This document shows, one piece after another, positions 56,601 through 62,001 of a stretch of 64,000 nt of DNA. The number at the start of each line of letters is the position of its first letter. Position 1 is the first letter of the stretch. The stretch is from NCBI GenBank assembly GCA_963377175.1, contig CAUJNA010003239.1, forward strand, positions 464,596 through 528,595, read 5' to 3'. The DNA is from Effrenium voratum. Lineage: Eukaryota > Sar > Dinophyceae > Suessiales > Symbiodiniaceae. The notes beneath the pieces are model-generated. The model ran no database searches. It was not told the origin of the DNA and was given only the letters and a program-made list of their open reading frames with translations. Position numbers and translations under genes: made by a program.

Positions 56601-59600
56601 CCTCCTGGGCAAAGTGGGGGGTTTGTCAAAAATTGAGCCACCTTTTGGTATCTTAAGGCGGCACAAGGCGGAATCAGGGTCCAAAAAGGGGCCATAGTTT
56701 TGACCACTCCCCATGCGTGAAGACTAGAAATGACGGTATTGCTCATGATCATCAGGAAGCTAAAGTGACGCAAGCTTTCCGCAAAAGAGAGCACCTGAAA
56801 CGCCGAGGATCGACGGGGGAGATCCCGACTTTGTCTTTGCGTCGCTGGATCTGACAAACCCCGAGTCAGAAGATGCCATCTACGAGTACATGCAAGACCG
56901 CAAAGGTCGCTGGGCCAACAGCAATGACAACATCTGAATACCAGGATCTGGAGCTAACATCATAAAGATACCATCCATGATGCACGATGTTTGCAACGAT
57001 CCCTTTGTTTTTTGAGGCTGATGAATGCTATGTACAGATGTCCGCAGTTCAGATGCATGAGGTTGAGAGTCGTATCTGGTAGCGGGATGGAATTCCTGAG
57101 TGGGCATATCTACCGGGTCAAAATGAACCCCCAAAGATGCAGTGACGGAAATTCAGCGACGGTTTTCTGTGGGAAATAGGGTTGAGACTTCCATTGTTCA
57201 GACAGCGTCTTTGGATGAGGCATTCCTGGTGGTGTTGCCTAGCAAACCATACAGCAAGCTGGCATCAAGAGCGTTCTCCTTGACCCCTTGAAATGGACCG
57301 CCAATTACTATTACTGTGTTCCCTTTACATACCCTTTTTTTCCAGGGGTTATGTATTGATATAGGGGTTATCTCTAGATAGATACTTTGGAGCATCCTTG
57401 CTGGGCAATTCTAGCCGAAGAGAAGGCACTTAATTCAATGCCACAAGAAGCCAACAGGACACCAGAAAACAAACACGAAGTCTTGTTTCCAACATTCAAT
57501 GTTGAGTGGGTGGTGGCGTGGCTCAAAATTAAAGTGGGCGTGGCTCCAGCATCAATTTTGACCCATAAGTGGGCGTGGCTCGAAATTAAACAGGAGGGGT
57601 TAATTCCGCAGGTTTTGGTCCATGTTTCCACTTACCAGGGTTGATTTTGGTACCGGTTTTTTGAGCCACAGCCAGATGTGTTGAGCCACCCGTCAATTCG
57701 TGCGTGACTCTCGGGCATCTGGGCCCGGTTGCTTGCCAACTCTGTCCCAACGTTGAACTTCAAAGGCCCCAACGACTGACATCTCCTTTTGACGTTTTAC
57801 CAAATCGCAACACGGGTGGTGCCATGCATTTGGATTTTGGAGTTGGAGTGGCCCCTCTGAGGTGGTTTTGGGTAATTGTTTTGTTGGGTATAGAATCAGA
57901 CCAAAACTTGGTGGCTCCCAGGCATCCCCTTAGTGGTGGTTTCCATTTGACCCACCAACAGTTAAACTCTTAGCGGGGGATCTGAGCGCAGCCCGGAAAA
58001 GGTACGCATTTTTGGGAGGGATTCCATGTTTGTCGAATTCCTCTGATTCTTCTCTGCCCACGGCCATGCAGGCTTGAAAGCCTTCATGGAAGCCAAGAAC
58101 GAGGATAGGTGGCGAAACAGGGTCCACGCGGTTTCAATTCTGCTTGTGTATGTTTGTGTGTGTGTGTGTGTATATGTGTATACATATATATATATATATG
58201 ACTTGCTTTGCGCGTCTTTACAAGAGTTTTTTTTCCCGGCTAGGCATCGCTACTGCGAAATGCAATGTGTTCCACACCTTGGAGTGCGCAGGGTTCTACC
58301 GAAGGATTTGTCAGCGTTTCCGGCTCTGCAAAGATTGACGTTAGATGCAGGACGATGCATTGGATGTGGACCCATGCCAGAGGGTTGTACCGGCTGAGCC
58401 ACGGTCAAGCACAGTGTGATCCAGTGCTGTACATGGCAGCGTGTGGGGCTAGACTTGCCAGCTTGCCACTGTTCCATGGAAGTTAGCATGAGCCGTGACA
58501 TGTTGTGTCTTCTCCACGTTGCACATGATAGCAAAGATCATGAATTGCTCAAACTGCTGTGAGGATTTCAACTCCATGTTCAAGAAGTCGCCTATGTCAC
58601 TGGTGATGCGCCTCGGACTTGACATTTCGCCCGAGGGTTGCAGAAGACACTTTGAACCACGCCCGAGCAGAAGAATCTGCTGTGACACTACACGCCGGCA
58701 GCAACTGGCCCTTCACGTTTGACAACTCCCGTAAGCTCATCCAGGCCCTTTCCAACTTTTTGTTGGGGAGGGTTCCCCTGCTAAAATAGACAAAAAAATG
58801 GTACCTGTATATTCTATCCTCTCTACTGGAGAACCCTAAGCTCATCTACTGCTCCAGCCCTCCACCTTCAGACAAGTCAAATCAGCTGTGTGTGAGTGGT
58901 GATACAAGCTGAGGAGGCACAACGCCAACACGCTTTGAGACAGCATATGATCAAGGTCGGAATCAGTTGTGGTGCTTGTGTGAGGTCTTTGCCAGTTGAC
59001 AAATATGTGGGCCATGCGTGGTTGCAACAAAGACACACAACATGCCGCGGAAGTTAACCTTCGTGGTGGCTCTTCAGCCTTCCAGTCCTCCAGCCGAAAC
59101 ATGTCCGGATGTTGAAGTAGGCGAGCTTGCCGGGCAAAAGGTATCGTTTCAAGAAGTAGCGCGAAGCATCTATTTGAGTCGGATAGTTAAGTTGGTTGGC
59201 CGGGCCGGCGGTAAGCCTTGCAAAGATATAAGATCCTTGTTGGCCTAAGTGTCCAAATATTTAAATTGTGACACCGTGTCTGAGAAGATACAATTCAAGT
59301 TATTAGGCTGTACGGGAATAGACTTTGCTTTCGACCTTCAGTAAGCCCAATGCGCAAAGACATATTGTCTGCAAAGCGCGAGGTACACAGGTAATCACCG
59401 GTGTGTGTGTGTGTGCATGTTTTCCCAGGATATTTAGATGATGGTTTTGCTGAACTATTCCATCTGCAGTTGATGGCGCTACATCTTGTATAGGACAGGA
59501 CCATCATCTTTGGCTAGCACGCGTGGTTTCTGAGGGCATGTTGCTAATGGTTCTTGCTTCTGCGATACTCCGTGCAGGGAGCCAGGACAAACGCGTGACA

Positions 59601-61655
59601 GGCAGCCTCAATCTTATCACAGCTAAACCCTGTTTCAATGCCCATCTTGGCACCATGATCAGTCAAAGTTTCAATGCCCCAGCTTATGGCTGCAACACGC
59701 AAAGTTTCAGGGTGCAAGCACGGCTTGACTGCGTCCAACTGCAACTCTGGAAAGCTCGCATGTTGCGAGTTTGGGTCGAGAACTCTCGTTCCAACTCGGA
59801 GCCTCGGCAGCCATTGAAGTCAACACTCTGGAACCTCTTGGAACGGTTGGTGCCGCGCTTTCCCTTCCTCCACGTGCTGGAAATCGAAGGTACTTCTCCT
59901 TGGCGTTGAAGACACAAGAAATCGGACGCCTTGATGTTGTTTTTCATGTTCATACGGCACCAGCAGCTGAAATGTGACTTGCGGCGCCTACCACGCGCGC
60001 GCACACACGCACGCGCGCGCACAGACGGAGGTGGCATTTGGGCTGTTCCTCCGAGGTTCAAAGAAGCGGTGGAGATCTGCTGCAAGGTGTACCGGATTCT
60101 GAAGCAGCCGCAAGGCGCGGGTCGCCTGTCACTTTGGCAGCCTGGTCTTGTTGGTTCGGCCGCAGTGAAAAGTCCATAGGTGTCCTTTTTAGGTTGGTTA
60201 AAAATGGCAGGCGCTGGTTTAGATGGGTTTTATTCCATTTACCAGGGTCATCTATTTTTCCAAAAGGACACCTATGTGAAAGTCGTCAACCCCTAAAAAG
60301 GGTGCCGTACGTCTAGTCTAGGGTTCAGGACATGGACGTATCCAAATGAGAGCTCTCCCAAAGCCCCCATCAAAGCAGATTCCTAGTTCCTCGCGTGGAG
60401 TTTGTTTTCGGGTTCCGTGCTAATCAACAGAGTGTGGTGTCACACGAACATGAGCAACATGAGCAACATGAGCAATCGTCATTTGGCACAGAGTGTTGTT
60501 TGTTGTTTTGAGAAGCCCGGGGTGAATGTTCGACTATGGATCACATGGAGCACAGGAGTCGTTTAATAGGCTGGTGTGCTGGCTGTTGAAATGTTTCGAA
60601 GGGAGTATTCGCGGCACGCTGCGAAGCGTAGAAGAGTTTACCATTCGCTATTGCTTAGATCGCTCGGGCTTAAGATGTTGTGTTGATAACCCGAAGTGGC
60701 ATTTCGCTTTAGTTTGAAAAGACTGTACGCTCTTTCTAGTATGCAATGTATGTTGCCGTGCTTTCTATTTCAATGAGTAGCTTTTTCCGTGGAAGGGTTA
60801 ACAGCATGGGAAGTAGGGGTTCTACTTTCTTACCCCAAGGGATGAAAGGGTTCTGCTGGGGTCAAGTCTAGGCAAACACATGAGGTTCGGTTTAAAGTAC
60901 TGGAAGTCTATGATTGATTTGAGAGGGTCAGAAAGTGTGCCACGAAATCAATCCTCTGTGGAGACACAAGTAATTCTGACCGTGGCGCATGGGCTGATCC
61001 GGTGCTCTCGCGTCAGGCAATGCGCTGCTTATTGGCGTGGGTGGCTCGGGCCGGCATTGCCAAACCCGGCTGGCGTCCTTCATCGCCTTCTACAAGTGCT
61101 TCTCCATCGAGATCACCAAACAGCACCTCAGTCGAGACGCCCACTCGAGGGTATCGGCCTTGAAACGGATCTTCAAAGGTCGATGACTTCCACTCCCAGG
61201 GTAAAACTGGTCAGCAAACACTGGGCTCAACCTTTGCAGAAGTTTAGTGGCCGTGATGTAATGGATCCCAGTGCAAAAGGGAAACATGACTGTTTCCCAG
61301 GCATGACATGGTGATTGAGGCTACTTTTACGCGATGGTTGAGGGCACGCACAAGAAAAAAATCCACGCATAGCCAATTCCAAGGGACTCCTCTTGGTTAT
61401 TTGGCGGTCAAAATAGGCTAACCCCAAAATGGCACCCTGGTAAATGAAAACAATGACTAAAACCTGTGGTCCCCTGGTGGTTTAATTTTGACCCACACCC
61501 ATCTGACATATGATAGCCGCGAGGTCTTGACCGTGGCACAGCCGTGATTTTCAGTTTGCTGCTGTGGCAGCTGTTGTTGTGTGCGGTGCTTGGCAGTGGG
61601 TTGTGAAGTGGGTTGTGAAGTGGGTTGTTGATTGTGTTTGGAGTAATTGTGTGTG

Positions 61656-61692
<37 letters not shown>

Positions 61693-61965
61693 GCGCGCGT
61701 GGGTGTATGTGTGTGTGTGTGGGTGGGTGGGTGTGTGTGGGTGGGTGGGTGGGTGGGTGGGTGGGTGGGTGGGTGGGTGGGTGGGTGGGTGGGTGGGTGG
61801 GTGGGTGGGTGGGTGGGTGGGTGGGTGGGTGGGTGGGTGGGTGGGTGGGTGGGTGGGTGTGTGTGTGTGTGCGTCTGTGCGTCTGTGCGTCTGTGCGTCT
61901 GTGCGTCTGTGCGTGTGCGCGTGCGCGTGTGCGTGTGTGCGTGTGTGCGTGTGTGCGCGGGTGTG

Positions 61966-62001
<36 letters not shown>

